Below, piece after piece: positions 8,232 through 17,604 of a DNA stretch of 64,000 bases. Position 1 is the first letter of the stretch, and each line of letters opens with the position of its first letter. Below the pieces are notes generated by a model. It was not told the DNA's origin, ran no database searches, and worked only from the letters and a program-made list of their open reading frames with translations. The stretch spans positions 1 to 64,000 of the forward strand of contig JBJXGX010000199.1 in assembly GCA_046160305.1 (NCBI GenBank), read 5' to 3'. Source of the DNA: SHXR01 sp046160305. GTDB taxonomy: Bacteria > Pseudomonadota > Gammaproteobacteria > Burkholderiales > SG8-39. A program made the position numbers and the translations under genes.

Positions 8232-9920
8232 ATGATCCGCGAAACATTTGGCGTCATGCGGGATCTCCCGCGCCTGCATGAGATCACGTCCGTCCTGATC
8301 CGGTACGGGCTTGGCGATATCGTGCAGCGCATCGGCGTGGCGAGCGTGCTCGAGCGCGCCGGACAGATCCTTCATTGGCGATCCGCCGATGAAACGGTGC
8401 AGCTCGATCCGCCGCAGCGATTGCGCCGCGCGCTGGAAGAGCTGGGGCCGATGTTCGTCAAGCTTGGCCAAATGATGGCAACCCGCGTCGATCTGCTTGC
8501 GCCGCACTGGATCGCCGAGCTCGAAAAGCTCCACAACGAAGTCCCGCCAGTGCCCTTCGAGGCGCTCATTCCGGAGCTCGAGCGCGCACTGGGCCGGTCC
8601 CCATTCGATGTGTTTCGCGATCTGGAGACCACCGCATTCGGCTCGGCCTCGGTCGCACAAGTCCATCGGGCACGCCTTGCCGATGGCACGCCGGTTGTTC
8701 TCAAGGTGCGCCGTCCCGGCATTCGACAAAAGATCGAAGCTGACCTGCGCATCCTTGCGCACATCGCCGAGCTGATCGACGCGGAAGTGCCCGATGCAAG
8801 GCGCTATCGTCCGACGGAAATTGCCGCGGAGTTCGCGCGATCGCTCGATCGGGAGCTCGATTTCGCGATGGAGGCGCGCAATGTCGAGCGCATCGCCAAG
8901 AACTTCGAAGGCGATCCGTTCATCGTGATTCCCAGGATCCATCCGGAGTGGACGAGCGAATCCCTCAACGTGCAGGACCATGTCGATGCGATTCGCGGCA
9001 CCGATGCCGACAAGGTCGCGGCGGCGGGGCTGGATCGCCGCCTGTTGGCGCGACGCGGCGCCGAAGCGGTGCTCAAGATGATCCTCGTCGACGGCTTCTT
9101 TCATGCCGACCCGCATCCGGGCAATGTCTTCTATCTGCCCGGCAACCGCATCGCGATGATCGACTTCGGCATGGTCGGGCGGCTGAGTCCGAAACGGCGC
9201 AGCCAAGTCGTGGATCTGCTGGCCGGATTCGCGCGCATGGACGAAGAAGCGATGCTCGACGTGTTGCTCGACTGGGCTGACGCGGCCACCGTGGATGAGG
9301 CAAAGCTCGGCCTTGCGTTGAGCGATCTTGCGTTCGATTACGAAGGTGCGGCGCTCAAGAACATCCGGATCGGCACGCTCATCCGGCAGTTTGCGACGAT
9401 CATCCGCGAGCATTCGATCGTGATGCCGGCCGACCTCACTTTGATGTTCAAGGCGCTCATCACGATGGAAGGACTCGGGCGGCAGTACGATCCGGAATTT
9501 CGCATCATCGAGCATCTGACCCCGCTCCTGCAACGCTCGATCGCGGAACGCAATCGTCCGGGTGCGATCGTGAAGCGCGGCCAGAACGCGCTGCACCAGA
9601 TCTTGAGCTCGGTCACCAGCGTGCCGCGCGACCTCGCCCGCCTTCTACGCGACACGCGACGGGGCAAGACCCGTATCGATCTCGACCTGAAGCGCCTCGA
9701 TCACTTCGGACGCCAGCTTGATCGAACCATCGATCGCGCGACGATGGGCATCATGACCGCATCGCTGGTGATCGGCTCCTCGATCGTGATGACGGTGCAA
9801 GGCGGGCCGGCCGTACTCGGCATGCCGGTATTCACTGCCCTTGGATTGTTCGGTTATGTGCTCGCGTTCATCAACAGTGCCTGGATCATTCTTGGCATCT
9901 GGCGATCGGGGAAGCAGTAG
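8232..9920 (+). CDS. ABC1/UbiB (AarF)-family atypical kinase
   Basis: The family signatures are all present: MFVKLGQMMATRVDLL (KxGQ motif), the Ala-rich loop TAFGSASVAQVHRA in place of a P-loop, the nucleotide-binding Lys in VVLKVRRPG, the catalytic-loop equivalent FFHADPHPGNVF, and the metal-binding IDFGMVG. Two hydrophobic segments at the C-terminus anchor it in the membrane. UbiB proteins are ATPases that support ubiquinone synthesis or lipid handling. The context is not a ubi operon, so this is probably a paralogue. I start it at the ATG at 8232 (562 aa); an earlier in-frame start would overlap the previous gene by 150 nt. Confidence 0.88.
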   Translation: MIRETFGVMRDLPRLHEITSVLIRYGLGDIVQRIGVASVLERAGQILHWRSADETVQLDPPQRLRRALEELGPMFVKLGQMMATRVDLLAPHWIAELEKLHNEVPPVPFEALIPELERALGRSPFDVFRDLETTAFGSASVAQVHRARLADGTPVVLKVRRPGIRQKIEADLRILAHIAELIDAEVPDARRYRPTEIAAEFARSLDRELDFAMEARNVERIAKNFEGDPFIVIPRIHPEWTSESLNVQDHVDAIRGTDADKVAAAGLDRRLLARRGAEAVLKMILVDGFFHADPHPGNVFYLPGNRIAMIDFGMVGRLSPKRRSQVVDLLAGFARMDEEAMLDVLLDWADAATVDEAKLGLALSDLAFDYEGAALKNIRIGTLIRQFATIIREHSIVMPADLTLMFKALITMEGLGRQYDPEFRIIEHLTPLLQRSIAERNRPGAIVKRGQNALHQILSSVTSVPRDLARLLRDTRRGKTRIDLDLKRLDHFGRQLDRTIDRATMGIMTASLVIGSSIVMTVQGGPAVLGMPVFTALGLFGYVLAFINSAWIILGIWRSGKQ

Positions 9921-9973
9921 TTCGGCAAACGGCAGGGCCAACAGCGATCTGCAAAGGAACGCCGGACTGGGCA

Positions 9974-10291
9974 TCAATGTTCGCTGCCGGCATAGATCCA
10001 CATTGGCTCGGTCTTGCCAGCCCTGGAAAAGCCAAGTGACTTATAGAGATCTATGGCATTACCGTCAGCGGAAAGCATTTGCTGGTGAAAACCAGCGTAC
10101 CTTTCCTGCATGGCCTGGATCTTTTTTTTCCGACACCTTGCCCTTGATGATTTGGGTGCACCAGCATGTGAGGTAAATAAGCGACGAGATGACCATCTAT
10201 TCGCTCGATATAGGGCAATAACTTCTGATTGCTCTATCGTGTCTTGCATTGATATTTCAGGGTGCACAAGGCTTCCCTGCTCTTGAAGCAC
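9974..10291 (-). pseudogene. Broken GNAT-family acetyltransferase gene
   Basis: The C-terminal half reads QAMQERYAGFHQQM and then GNAIDLYKSLGFSRAGKTEP, a typical GNAT end. The acetyl-CoA loop is found in a different frame (MLVHPNHQGQGVGKK). The two are separated by a one-base slip in a run of eight A (minus strand) at 10122-10129. Upstream, the N-terminal part (IALYRANR) is joined directly to DGHLVAYLPH with about 40 codons missing near 10195. So the gene has both an internal deletion and a frameshift. The homopolymer slip alone could be a sequencing error; the deletion could not. Confidence 0.7.
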
Positions 10292-10378
10292 ATCGCTTTT
10301 TTCTGCGGCGCACCGGGATCGGGACGAAAAATTGCGCGGCGCTGGCGGTCCGTCCGCAGCAGCTACTTGTCGGGCGTC

Positions 10379-10864
10379 TCATACGCGCCTGCCGACAATG
10401 ATGAGATCGCGCTCAACCCCGTCCAAGGCGGCCACCTTCGGCAGCTCACCCCATCTGGAAAACCCAAATCTCCGGAACAACGCGAGGCTTGGTTCGTTGT
10501 GGCCGAAGATGAACCCCAGCAGCGTATCCACCTTGAGGGTCGGTGCGCATACCAGCGCTTGGGTCAACAGGTATGAGCCGAGCCCGCGCTGTCGGCAAGC
10601 GACGTGAACGTAGACGCTGAGTTCAGCGGTTTTAGCGTAGGCAGGACGCCCGTAAAACGACGAGAAGCTAAGCCATGCCGCAATGTGCCCAGCCTCTTCG
10701 ACAACCCAAAGAGGCCTCCGGTCCGGGGTGTGTTCTTCAAACCAGTACACTCGACTTTCGACCGACACGGGCTCGGTATCGGCCGTCACCATGCGCGACG
10801 GAATCGTGGCGTTGTAGATCTCCACAATCTGCGGCAGGTCGCTTCGTGTCGCCCCCCTGTGCAT
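10379..10864 (-). CDS. GNAT N-acetyltransferase, phosphinothricin acetyltransferase-like
   Basis: Starting at ATG 10864 the protein is 161 aa: GATRSDLPQIVEIYNATI at the N-terminus, the acetyl-CoA loop VACRQRGLGSYLLTQAL near residue 90, and the end FGHNEPSLALFRRFGFSRWG. This order and length match the Bar/Pat branch of GNAT enzymes, which acetylate small amines or amino-acid-like compounds. An earlier start at 10927 would add 21 residues unlike the family. The gene is intact, next to a broken GNAT gene of a different branch. Confidence 0.85.
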   Translation of the reverse strand: MHRGATRSDLPQIVEIYNATIPSRMVTADTEPVSVESRVYWFEEHTPDRRPLWVVEEAGHIAAWLSFSSFYGRPAYAKTAELSVYVHVACRQRGLGSYLLTQALVCAPTLKVDTLLGFIFGHNEPSLALFRRFGFSRWGELPKVAALDGVERDLIIVGRRV

Positions 10865-12083
10865 GACTGGCGTTCGCTGCCCTACGTTTCTTGAGACGCG
10901 CAACGCCGCAATTGAGGGGCCGAACAAGTAGGTGAAGCCCGCTCGGGCAGGTCCTCATCGCATCGCTTGTCAGACCGCGATTGGCTCGATGAGAACACTT
11001 CGCAAGCTTTGCTCACTTCTGAGGGGTACACCATTGCCCGGTCTTCCTCACGTTGGTTGCAAGCAGCGACGGTTCGCGAAATCGCTTTCACTTTGCACCC
11101 CTGAATTGCGTGGTCATAGGACCTTACCGCATTTACGGCGAAGTCGGCCGTGGTGCAATGGGCGTCGCGGTCTAACGCGTAGTCCCGCGGAGGAGCAAGG
11201 TGACAGCCGCTCTGGCACGGCGCCGGCGGCCCGTCCGCGGGAACAAAGGGGTCGGCTCCTCCATCGACGCCAAAGCGTGCGCCGTAGTGTGTTGCCCAGT
11301 ACGCATTGATCTCATGAATTTGGCGGAGTCAAAACTCTCGGATAAAGGGAAGCGTCCCCAACGGCACCATACTGCACTCACGGAACATTCCAGGCGATAG
11401 CCGGTCGGATTGGGAGCCATCGAATACCGGGAAGCGCCCCTTGATTGCTTAGCAGCCGATGCGCGCTTGGGCCCCGTTCAAGGGAGTCCCTTTGCTTCGA
11501 CCCGATGGTGCGCTGTATGATCAAAATCGCGCCAACATCAACCGGACAAGAGGGAGCCCCGCCCGATTAGGCGCCGACGGAGAAGCGGCTGCGCGGTTTC
11601 GCGGTTTAAGCGCCCCGGGAAGGCAAACGCCCCCGTCCCGGGGTCCACAGTTCCTGGCCGTAGTCGGCTCGGGCGCTCGCCATCCAGAGTGGTGCGCAAA
11701 CCCGGGCACCAGAGAAAACGTTGCATTCATCCCAAGGAGACACCGATGATGAACATTTTCAGGAAACCGCTCCCGGCCGAGCTGATCGAGCAGACCACCG
11801 CACGCATCGACACGTCCAAGAAATCGATGCTCGACGCCGGCGCGACGGAGCCGATCAGGTTCGTCGCGCTTGGGCAATGCAGCCCAATGGGCGCGCAAGC
11901 TCATCGGGCCTGAAATAGATCACCCTGGCCGCTCTAATTTGCGCACACAGGCAGGCGTCGCCATAACGTGATTCGCGCAACACCCCTTCTAGCTGCTGCC
12001 GACGCCGGTACCGATTTAGCACATCGGCCACGTTCAATTTCTTACCTCGCTCCGACCCCGATATCGGAACCCGGCGGCAATCG
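10865..12083. other. 1.2-kb stretch without a supportable gene
   Basis: Only short, conflicting open frames occur here. The one with a good ribosome site (AAGGAG before ATG 11746) encodes MNIFRKPLPAELIEQTTAR and about 30 more residues, then ends without resembling any family; it may be the start of a lost gene. No tRNA, attC site or terminal inverted repeat was found. The stretch lies between an intact GNAT gene and transposase/integrase-like scraps, so it is best read as decayed mobile or acquired DNA. Confidence 0.4.
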
Positions 12084-12191
12084 CTGCCCGGCACGATCGA
12101 CCATGCGTTGAACCACCTGCTCGATCACAAGATCGACCTGTCGCATTTCGACAAGCGCTTCGAGGACGATCTGGTCGGTGCTGGCGATCTG
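12084..12191 (+). pseudogene. Scrap of an IS1182-type transposase N-terminus
   Basis: About 36 codons read LPGTIDHALNHLLDHKIDLS then HFDKRFEDDLVGAG. This resembles the start of IS1182-family DDE transposases (LPGTFEYALNHLIDHELDLS type, then F..RF.ND.TGAP). The frame leaves the family pattern at the point where A-P-A-Y-D would follow. No catalytic residues remain. The assignment rests on memory of the family pattern and is moderate. Confidence 0.45.
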
Positions 12192-12232
12192 CGATCGCGA
12201 GCGAAGAAGGAAGCGTTGTTCGGCCTGGACAC

Positions 12233-12311
12233 ACCATTTCAGCATCCGCATGAAGAAGCCTGGATGGCTTGGATCCAACGCTTCATCTTGTTCAACGCCA
12301 AGCGCCACCCT
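12233..12311 (+). pseudogene. Scrap of a tyrosine integrase (IntI/XerC-like core-binding domain)
   Basis: One frame gives EEAWMAWIQRFILFNAKRHP, very close to the SAM-like core-binding domain of integron-type and related integrases (E.AY..WIRRFI.FH.KRHP). The preceding residues HFSIR are found in the neighbouring frame, so one base has been lost near 12250. The catalytic Arg and Tyr region is absent. Only this short piece is left. Confidence 0.5.
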
Positions 12312-12396
12312 GGGACATTCCGCACTATGTGCGGCGGTCTCGATGCGGATCGAACCCGTTGGTGTCCGCGTGCCGTGACGGTTCAAAACGCTTCAC

Positions 12397-12759
12397 CTAC
12401 GACTTGCCCTTCAGCTTGTCCTTGAGATTCGCGAATGGTTTGTGCGTGGCATGAGACGTGGGCTCGCCGCCCGGCGTCGGCACGCGCCCCTGATTGTCCG
12501 ATTGACGCGCGTGCTCGTTTTCGTGGCAGTACGTGCAGAGCAGCTCCCAATTGCTGCCATCCGTTGGATTGTTGTCGTGGTTGTGGTCCTTGTGATGCAC
12601 CTCCAGCAACTGGAGGGTCCCATGATTGAATGCGCGCGAACAGCGTCCGCACACCCATGGGTAGAGCTTCAGCGCGCGTTCGCGATAGCCCTTATCGCGC
12701 TCATCCCGATTGCGGCGGGCATCGGCGACGATTTTGTCGAGACGGTCCATGTCGGCCAT
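12397..12759 (-). CDS. yajD: YajD-family HNH nuclease
   Basis: The 120-aa protein shows the HNH core with its zinc-binding cysteines: WVCGRCSRAF, LLEVHHKDHNHDNNP, NWELLCTYCHENEH. Length and order fit YajD, a small nuclease-like protein found across proteobacteria. The C-terminal tail (residues 95-120) is Lys-rich. A GGAG/AAGG ribosome site precedes ATG 12759. Natural substrate is unknown. It is transcribed in the same direction as the SMUG1-type gene, which lies 49 bp upstream. Confidence 0.88.
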   Translation of the reverse strand: MADMDRLDKIVADARRNRDERDKGYRERALKLYPWVCGRCSRAFNHGTLQLLEVHHKDHNHDNNPTDGSNWELLCTYCHENEHARQSDNQGRVPTPGGEPTSHATHKPFANLKDKLKGKS

Positions 12760-12808
12760 TTCCCTTCTCCACTCTCATCAAAAACATGAAGGCCACGCTG
12801 CCATCTTA

Positions 12809-13561
12809 TTACTTCGACGGCTCGACACCCAAGGCCAATAGTTGCCGGTTCACCGCCTCTTCCCATCCTCGATTGGCGGCCGGGCTGGCCGGGCTCGGGT
12901 GAAGAATCTGTCCGATCTTTATTCGACGCGCGACGGCTCCCTCGACGGCCTCACCCTCCAGCACGGCGCGAATCCGCTTTTCCGCGAACCCGCCCACGCC
13001 GACCACCCAATCCGGCGCCAGTGCTGTCAGCGTCGCCGCGAGATGGTGATCGCAGAGCGCGTAGAGCGCCCGCAACTGGGCGATGGGCAACTTGTCCGGC
13101 GTAAAGTTTCGCCCTGATTCTTCCAGGAACGCAAGCGGGCAGTAATTGAGAACGAACCACTCGCTGAAGAACGCATCGGCATCGGCCGAGCGCGCGGCGG
13201 CCCATCCCCACAATCGCCGTCCACTCACTTCCGACCGCGCGCAGTGGAATCCTTCAATCGGCCGCTTCGGGTGCATCCGTGCCGGCGCCTTGACGCGCGC
13301 CTCGATCTTCATCCAATCGCGCACCGCGGCAATCTCACCGAACGGGACCCCGGTCTGCATCATGCCGAACGGCCCCGGATTCATACCGAGGAGGACCACC
13401 CGTTTGCGCGTCGCAGCGAAGCGCGTCACATAGGCTTCATACGGCGCCCATGCATACTCGTGCGGGTTATACACATGCGTAATCGGCGCCGCGAATTCGA
13501 GCTTCGATAGCCCCCGTGAGAGCGCACGCGCGGCCTCCAGCAACTGCTTGGCGATGTCCAT
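12809..13561 (-). CDS. SMUG1-type uracil-DNA glycosylase
   Basis: From ATG 13561 the protein is 250 aa. The active-site motif RVVLLGMNPGPFGMMQTGVP is the SMUG1 signature (GMNPGP), and the second motif QILHPSPASPAANRGWEE carries the conserved His-Pro-Ser loop that presses into the minor groove. SMUG1 enzymes remove uracil and hydroxymethyluracil from DNA for base-excision repair. A long upstream extension of this frame runs through the divergent Bug gene and is not coding. The gene is divergent from the Bug gene at 13625, with only 63 bp between the two starts. Confidence 0.9.
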   Translation of the reverse strand: MDIAKQLLEAARALSRGLSKLEFAAPITHVYNPHEYAWAPYEAYVTRFAATRKRVVLLGMNPGPFGMMQTGVPFGEIAAVRDWMKIEARVKAPARMHPKRPIEGFHCARSEVSGRRLWGWAAARSADADAFFSEWFVLNYCPLAFLEESGRNFTPDKLPIAQLRALYALCDHHLAATLTALAPDWVVGVGGFAEKRIRAVLEGEAVEGAVARRIKIGQILHPSPASPAANRGWEEAVNRQLLALGVEPSK

Positions 13562-13624
13562 GTAAGCAATGGTACGCAGACGGCCGGTATGATGGGGGCT
13601 ATCGTCCATCGAATCGGAGCTGCG

Positions 13625-14605
13625 ATGCCAACCCGTCGGCGCATTCTTGCGAACGCAACCGCAGTCGTATCGATACTGATCGCGGGCGTCTCGACGGCGG
13701 CCTGGTCGCAGGCTTACCCGATGCGACCCATCCGGATTACCGTCCCGTTGCCACCCGGCGGCTCGAACGATCTGCTCGCGCGGATCATCGCCGAGCGCTT
13801 GCAGGCCGCTTTTGGGCAACCCGTCATCGTGGAAAACAAACCGGGCGGTGCGGGCAACATCGCCACCGAGTTCGTGGCACGACAACCGGCCGATGGATAC
13901 GCATTGTTGTTCACGTCGAGCGCGCACGCGGTCAACCCGAGTTTCTTCGTCAAGCTGCCGTACGATCCGATCAAGGACTTCGAGCCGATCGTGCTGGTGG
14001 GCGCCGTGCCCTTCGTTCTGACGGTGAATGCCAGCTCGCCGATCCAGACGGTCAAGGATTTCGTCACGCACGCGAAGGCCAAACCGGGCATGACATACGG
14101 CACCGCCGGGATCGGCGCCCCACACCACCTCGCCGCGGAGCTGATGAAATCGATGACCGGCATCGACATCGTCCACATTCCCTATAAGGGCGCGAGCGGT
14201 ATCGTGCCGGCGCTGCTGTCGAACGAAATATCGTTCACCATCGGCGCGATCAATTCGCTTCTGCCGCATTACAAGACCGGGAAACTGCGCGCCATCGCGG
14301 TGGCCGGATCCGCTCGCACCGCGTTGCTGCCGGACGTGCCGACGATTGGCGATACCTTGCCGGGCTACGCGGTCGAGACATGGAACGGTGTGCTTGCGCC
14401 CGCCGGCACGCCACGTTCAATCATCGATCGGTTGAATGTCGAGATCAATCGCATCATCACCGATCCGGCGATCGCGAGAGAGAAGCTCGCGCCGGTGGGC
14501 ATTGAACCGCTCGGTTCCACACCCGAGAAATTCGCCGAAGTCATTCGGGTCGATATCGGCCGCTACGCGATGATCGCGAAGGACGCGCGTATCAAGCCGG
14601 AGTGA
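13625..14605 (+). CDS. Bug/TctC-family periplasmic solute receptor
   Basis: A 326-aa protein with signal peptide (to AWSQA), then the family pattern: YPMRPIRITVPLPPGGSNDL, GQPVIVENKPGGAGNIATE, DGYALLFTSSA, VHIPYKGASGIVPALLS, and LLPDVPTIGD. Bug proteins bind carboxylates or aromatic acids in the periplasm, normally for TctAB permeases, but many are orphans. The ATG at 13625 directly precedes the basic n-region (PTRRR). It is followed 8 bp later by an aldo/keto reductase and then an extradiol dioxygenase, so an aromatic or related ligand is plausible. Confidence 0.9.
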   Translation: MPTRRRILANATAVVSILIAGVSTAAWSQAYPMRPIRITVPLPPGGSNDLLARIIAERLQAAFGQPVIVENKPGGAGNIATEFVARQPADGYALLFTSSAHAVNPSFFVKLPYDPIKDFEPIVLVGAVPFVLTVNASSPIQTVKDFVTHAKAKPGMTYGTAGIGAPHHLAAELMKSMTGIDIVHIPYKGASGIVPALLSNEISFTIGAINSLLPHYKTGKLRAIAVAGSARTALLPDVPTIGDTLPGYAVETWNGVLAPAGTPRSIIDRLNVEINRIITDPAIAREKLAPVGIEPLGSTPEKFAEVIRVDIGRYAMIAKDARIKPE

Positions 14606-14613
14606 GAGAAGCC

Positions 14614-15468
14614 ATGGCTACATCGCAACAAGCTAACGCCGCGCAAGCAGGATCGATCGCCATTGGCGATCTCAAGGTCAATCGTCTCGGGTTCGGTGCG
14701 ATGCGTATCTGCGGCGGATATGCATGGGGCATGCCGAAGGATCGCGCGGGTGCCCTGCAGGTGCTACGACGCGTCGTCGAGCTCGGCGTCAACTTCATCG
14801 ATACCGCCGACAGCTATGGGCCAGAGGTGTCGGAGACGCTGATTGCCGAGGCGCTGCATCCTTATGCGGCGGGCCTTTTGATTGCCACGAAAGGCGGTTA
14901 TACGCGGCCCAACGAAGGAAGCTGGGTGGCGAATGGTCATCCCGACCATCTGCGCAAGGCGCTTGATGGAAGCCTCAATCGTTTGCGCCTTACATGCATC
15001 GATCTCTACCAGTTTCATATCCCCGATTCACGCGTGCCGTTCGCCGATTCGGTGGGCGCGCTCGCGGACATGCGCCGCGCCGGCAAGATCCGGCATATTG
15101 GGTTGTCGAGCGTGTCGGTGAAGCAGCTTGAACAGGCGCATCGCATCGTCCCGATCGTGTCGGTTCAAAACCGTTACAACTTCGAGGATCGCAGCCACGA
15201 CGACGTATTGGTGGCGTGCGAGCGGATGGGTATCGCGTTCATCCCGTGGTTTCCACTTGCGGCGGGCCAATCACTGAAATCGGCAACGCTCAAGAAGATC
15301 GCAACACGGTACGGTGCAACGACCGCGCAGATCGCACTCGCGTGGCTGCTCGCGCGTTCCCCGGTCATGCTGCCGATTCCGGGGACGGGCAAGATTCCGC
15401 ATCTGGAAGAAAACGTGGGGGCGGCGGGATTGAAGCTCTCCGCCGATGACATGAAGACGCTCGGCTAA
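14614..15468 (+). CDS. Aldo/keto reductase
   Basis: The 284-aa protein shows the AKR barrel signatures: GFGAMRICGG, FIDTADSYGPEVSE with catalytic Asp and Tyr, the Lys in LLIATKGGYTRP, and the His in LYQFHIPD. The NADPH-binding end is PIPGTGKIPHLEENVGAAGL. It should reduce an aldehyde or ketone using NADPH in the cytosol. ATG 14614 is chosen over the GTG at 14602, which overlaps the previous stop codon. It probably shares a transcript with the Bug gene. Confidence 0.9.
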   Translation: MATSQQANAAQAGSIAIGDLKVNRLGFGAMRICGGYAWGMPKDRAGALQVLRRVVELGVNFIDTADSYGPEVSETLIAEALHPYAAGLLIATKGGYTRPNEGSWVANGHPDHLRKALDGSLNRLRLTCIDLYQFHIPDSRVPFADSVGALADMRRAGKIRHIGLSSVSVKQLEQAHRIVPIVSVQNRYNFEDRSHDDVLVACERMGIAFIPWFPLAAGQSLKSATLKKIATRYGATTAQIALAWLLARSPVMLPIPGTGKIPHLEENVGAAGLKLSADDMKTLG

Positions 15469-15544
15469 CAATGCATAGCACCGCCCCGACGTGAAACGTG
15501 GCAAGAAGGCAGGCGCAGGCCCGATCAACCGACTGGAAACAAAC

Positions 15545-16597
15545 ATGGCAGAGATTCTCGGCCTCGGCATGACCCACACGCCCGCGATGCTTCGCGTCGA
15601 CGAAGATGTTGTCGGCACCTTGCGACGACTCTTGGCCGGCAGTCGGATTCCCGAACGCCTCAAGGATCCGCGCAATTGGCCGGCACCCATGCAGCGCGAA
15701 TGGGGCGACGACAAGGGTGTATCGAACGGCCGTGACCATCGCGAGCGCTGCTTTGCCGCCTCACGCGTGATCCGCGCGCGGCTCGATGCGTTCAAGCCCG
15801 ATGCGGTGCTCATTTTTGGCGATGATCAGTACGAGAACTTCACCGAAGATTGTCTGCCGCCGTTTTGCGTCTACATCACCGATCCCATGGAATCGCGCCC
15901 GTTCGCGCCCGGAGCCGGGGCGTATCAACGCAACGTCTGGAACGAAGGGCCGGAGACCGTATTTCGGCACGCCGGACATAAAGCGGTCGCGCGGCAACTC
16001 GTCAACGGCTTGAATGCGGAAGGGTTCCCCATTCCGTATGCCTATCGCCTGAAGTACGGCCGCGGGTTGGCGCATGCGTTCATCAACACGCTTCTTTACC
16101 TCGATGTCGACCGCAAGGGGTTTCCCTATCCGGTCGTGCCGTTCCATGTGAACTGCTATGGCAGTGAGGTCGTGCGCATGCAAGGCGCGAACAACCTGAG
16201 TGACGATCTCGTCGGCGAGCAGGATCCGCCCTCGCCGTCACCGACCGCCTGCTTCGATATGGGCCGCGCGGTCGGACGCGTGCTGGCGCGATCACCCTAC
16301 CGTGTGGCATTGATCGCGTCATCCAGTTGGTCGCACGCCTTTCTAACACCGAAGAATGATTGTCTCTATCCGGACATTACAAGCGATCGTGCACGCTTTG
16401 CCGAACTGCGCGAAAACCGGTTCGGCGAATGGCGCGATCTTTCATTGGCGACCGTCGAGGACGCGGGACAACAGGAATTCCTGAACTGGGTGACGGTTGC
16501 GGGCGCGATGACCGAACTCGGCAAGAAAGTCGAGATCGTCGACTGGGTGGAGTCCTACGTGGTGAACTCGAACAAGTGCTTCGCCGTGTTTTCGTGA
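15545..16597 (+). CDS. Class III extradiol ring-cleavage dioxygenase (LigB-like)
   Basis: The 350-aa protein begins MAEILGLGMTHTPAMLRVDE, where the His of MTHTP is the expected first iron ligand. The middle carries VLIFGDDQYENFTEDCLPPF, and VALIASSSWSHAFL supplies the later catalytic His. This is the pattern of the LigB fold (protocatechuate 4,5-dioxygenase beta subunit and relatives), here in a one-subunit form. Substrate is unknown. With the upstream reductase and Bug receptor it forms a likely catabolic unit. An upstream in-frame start would add 18 residues unlike the family. Confidence 0.85.
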   Translation: MAEILGLGMTHTPAMLRVDEDVVGTLRRLLAGSRIPERLKDPRNWPAPMQREWGDDKGVSNGRDHRERCFAASRVIRARLDAFKPDAVLIFGDDQYENFTEDCLPPFCVYITDPMESRPFAPGAGAYQRNVWNEGPETVFRHAGHKAVARQLVNGLNAEGFPIPYAYRLKYGRGLAHAFINTLLYLDVDRKGFPYPVVPFHVNCYGSEVVRMQGANNLSDDLVGEQDPPSPSPTACFDMGRAVGRVLARSPYRVALIASSSWSHAFLTPKNDCLYPDITSDRARFAELRENRFGEWRDLSLATVEDAGQQEFLNWVTVAGAMTELGKKVEIVDWVESYVVNSNKCFAVFS

Positions 16598-16626
16598 AGG
16601 CGCGCGATAGCGATCGATCCACTGCG

Positions 16627-17604
16627 TCAGACACCCTGCTCTGCGACGACCCGCTCCAGTTTCTGCAGCGCACGAATTCGCCGCGGTCTTGGCTGATCGG
16701 GAAAGTTCGAACCCCATGCGGTGTACGAGACCTCACCGACATAGATATCACCGCGTGAGTCGACCGCGATGCCGTGCGGCGAGATGAATTGCCCGGGTCC
16801 AGTACCCGCCGCCGGGGTGGTGGTGACCCGCGCGATCAGCTTGCCCTCGTTCGACAGGATCGATACGCGCGGCCCCAGGTTCGGCGCACCGCGATTGAAG
16901 TCGTAGTACGGGCCGATCTCACCGACGTAGCAGATCGGACATTTTCCCGGCGGCATGTACATGCCGCTTGGGCGATGCAGATCGTGCCACTGCGTCTCGA
17001 ACCGGCCGTTGCCATCGAACACCTGAATGCGGTGATTCTCGCGATCGGCGACATAGATCCAACCGTCCGCATCGCAGGAAATGTTGTGAGGGAGATTGAA
17101 GAGTCCGGGGCTCGAACCCGGCCCACCCCAGGACTGAATCCGTTTTCCATCCGGTGTGTACTTGTGAATGCGCGCATTCCCATAGCCATCCGACACGTAG
17201 ATATCGCCCTCTGGTGAAAGCGCGGTGTGCGTGCAACGCCGAAACGGCTCGCCGCTCATGAATGGCGCCGGCTCACCGGGCATGCCGATCGTGAGCAGGA
17301 CCTTGCCCTCCAGCGTGCACTTGCGAACGGTGTGATCACCGTCGTCGGTCAGGTAGATCGTCTCATCGGGCGCGATGTGCAAGCCATGCGGGCGGCTGAA
17401 CACGCCCTCGCCCCAGGTCCGCAGACAATTGCCGTCGCGATCGAAGACGACGACCGGATGCTCCCCACGATGAAACGCATACACGCGATCGTGGCGGTCG
17501 ACGCCCACCGCCGCCACATCGCCGAGCGCCCAGTCCGCGGGCCACTTGGCCCAGTTGTCCACCGCTCGATACGTGAAGTCGCCGCTGCCGAAAATCGCGC
17601 TCAT
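16627..17604 (-). CDS. NHL-repeat beta-propeller protein
   Basis: The 325-aa protein consists of NHL repeats: VAAVGVDRHDRVYAFHRG, RPHGLHIAPDETIYLTDDGD, LPHNISCDADGWIYVADREN, SPHGIAVDSRGDIYVGEVSY. It lacks a signal peptide. Such proteins are often annotated as peptidylglycine-lyase-like or 6-bladed propellers; no catalytic assignment is safe. It converges with the dioxygenase gene (29 bp). ATG 17604 is preceded by AGGTGAG, better placed than the GTG at 17610. Confidence 0.85.
   Translation of the reverse strand: MSAIFGSGDFTYRAVDNWAKWPADWALGDVAAVGVDRHDRVYAFHRGEHPVVVFDRDGNCLRTWGEGVFSRPHGLHIAPDETIYLTDDGDHTVRKCTLEGKVLLTIGMPGEPAPFMSGEPFRRCTHTALSPEGDIYVSDGYGNARIHKYTPDGKRIQSWGGPGSSPGLFNLPHNISCDADGWIYVADRENHRIQVFDGNGRFETQWHDLHRPSGMYMPPGKCPICYVGEIGPYYDFNRGAPNLGPRVSILSNEGKLIARVTTTPAAGTGPGQFISPHGIAVDSRGDIYVGEVSYTAWGSNFPDQPRPRRIRALQKLERVVAEQGV

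Noticed and set aside
8013..9596. A 527-codon open frame on the minus strand opposite the UbiB-type gene.
   Set aside because: It mirrors the codon structure of the UbiB-type gene, has no ribosome site and resembles no family. High GC content commonly keeps the antisense frame open.
11160..11200. A TCTAAC core as part of an integron attC site.
   Set aside because: No matching GTTRRRY partner with inner L boxes was found at a suitable distance on either strand.
12809..14269. A 486-codon form of the SMUG1-type protein.
   Set aside because: The upstream 236 codons run antisense through the Bug gene; the family length and the ATG at 13561 fit a 250-aa protein.
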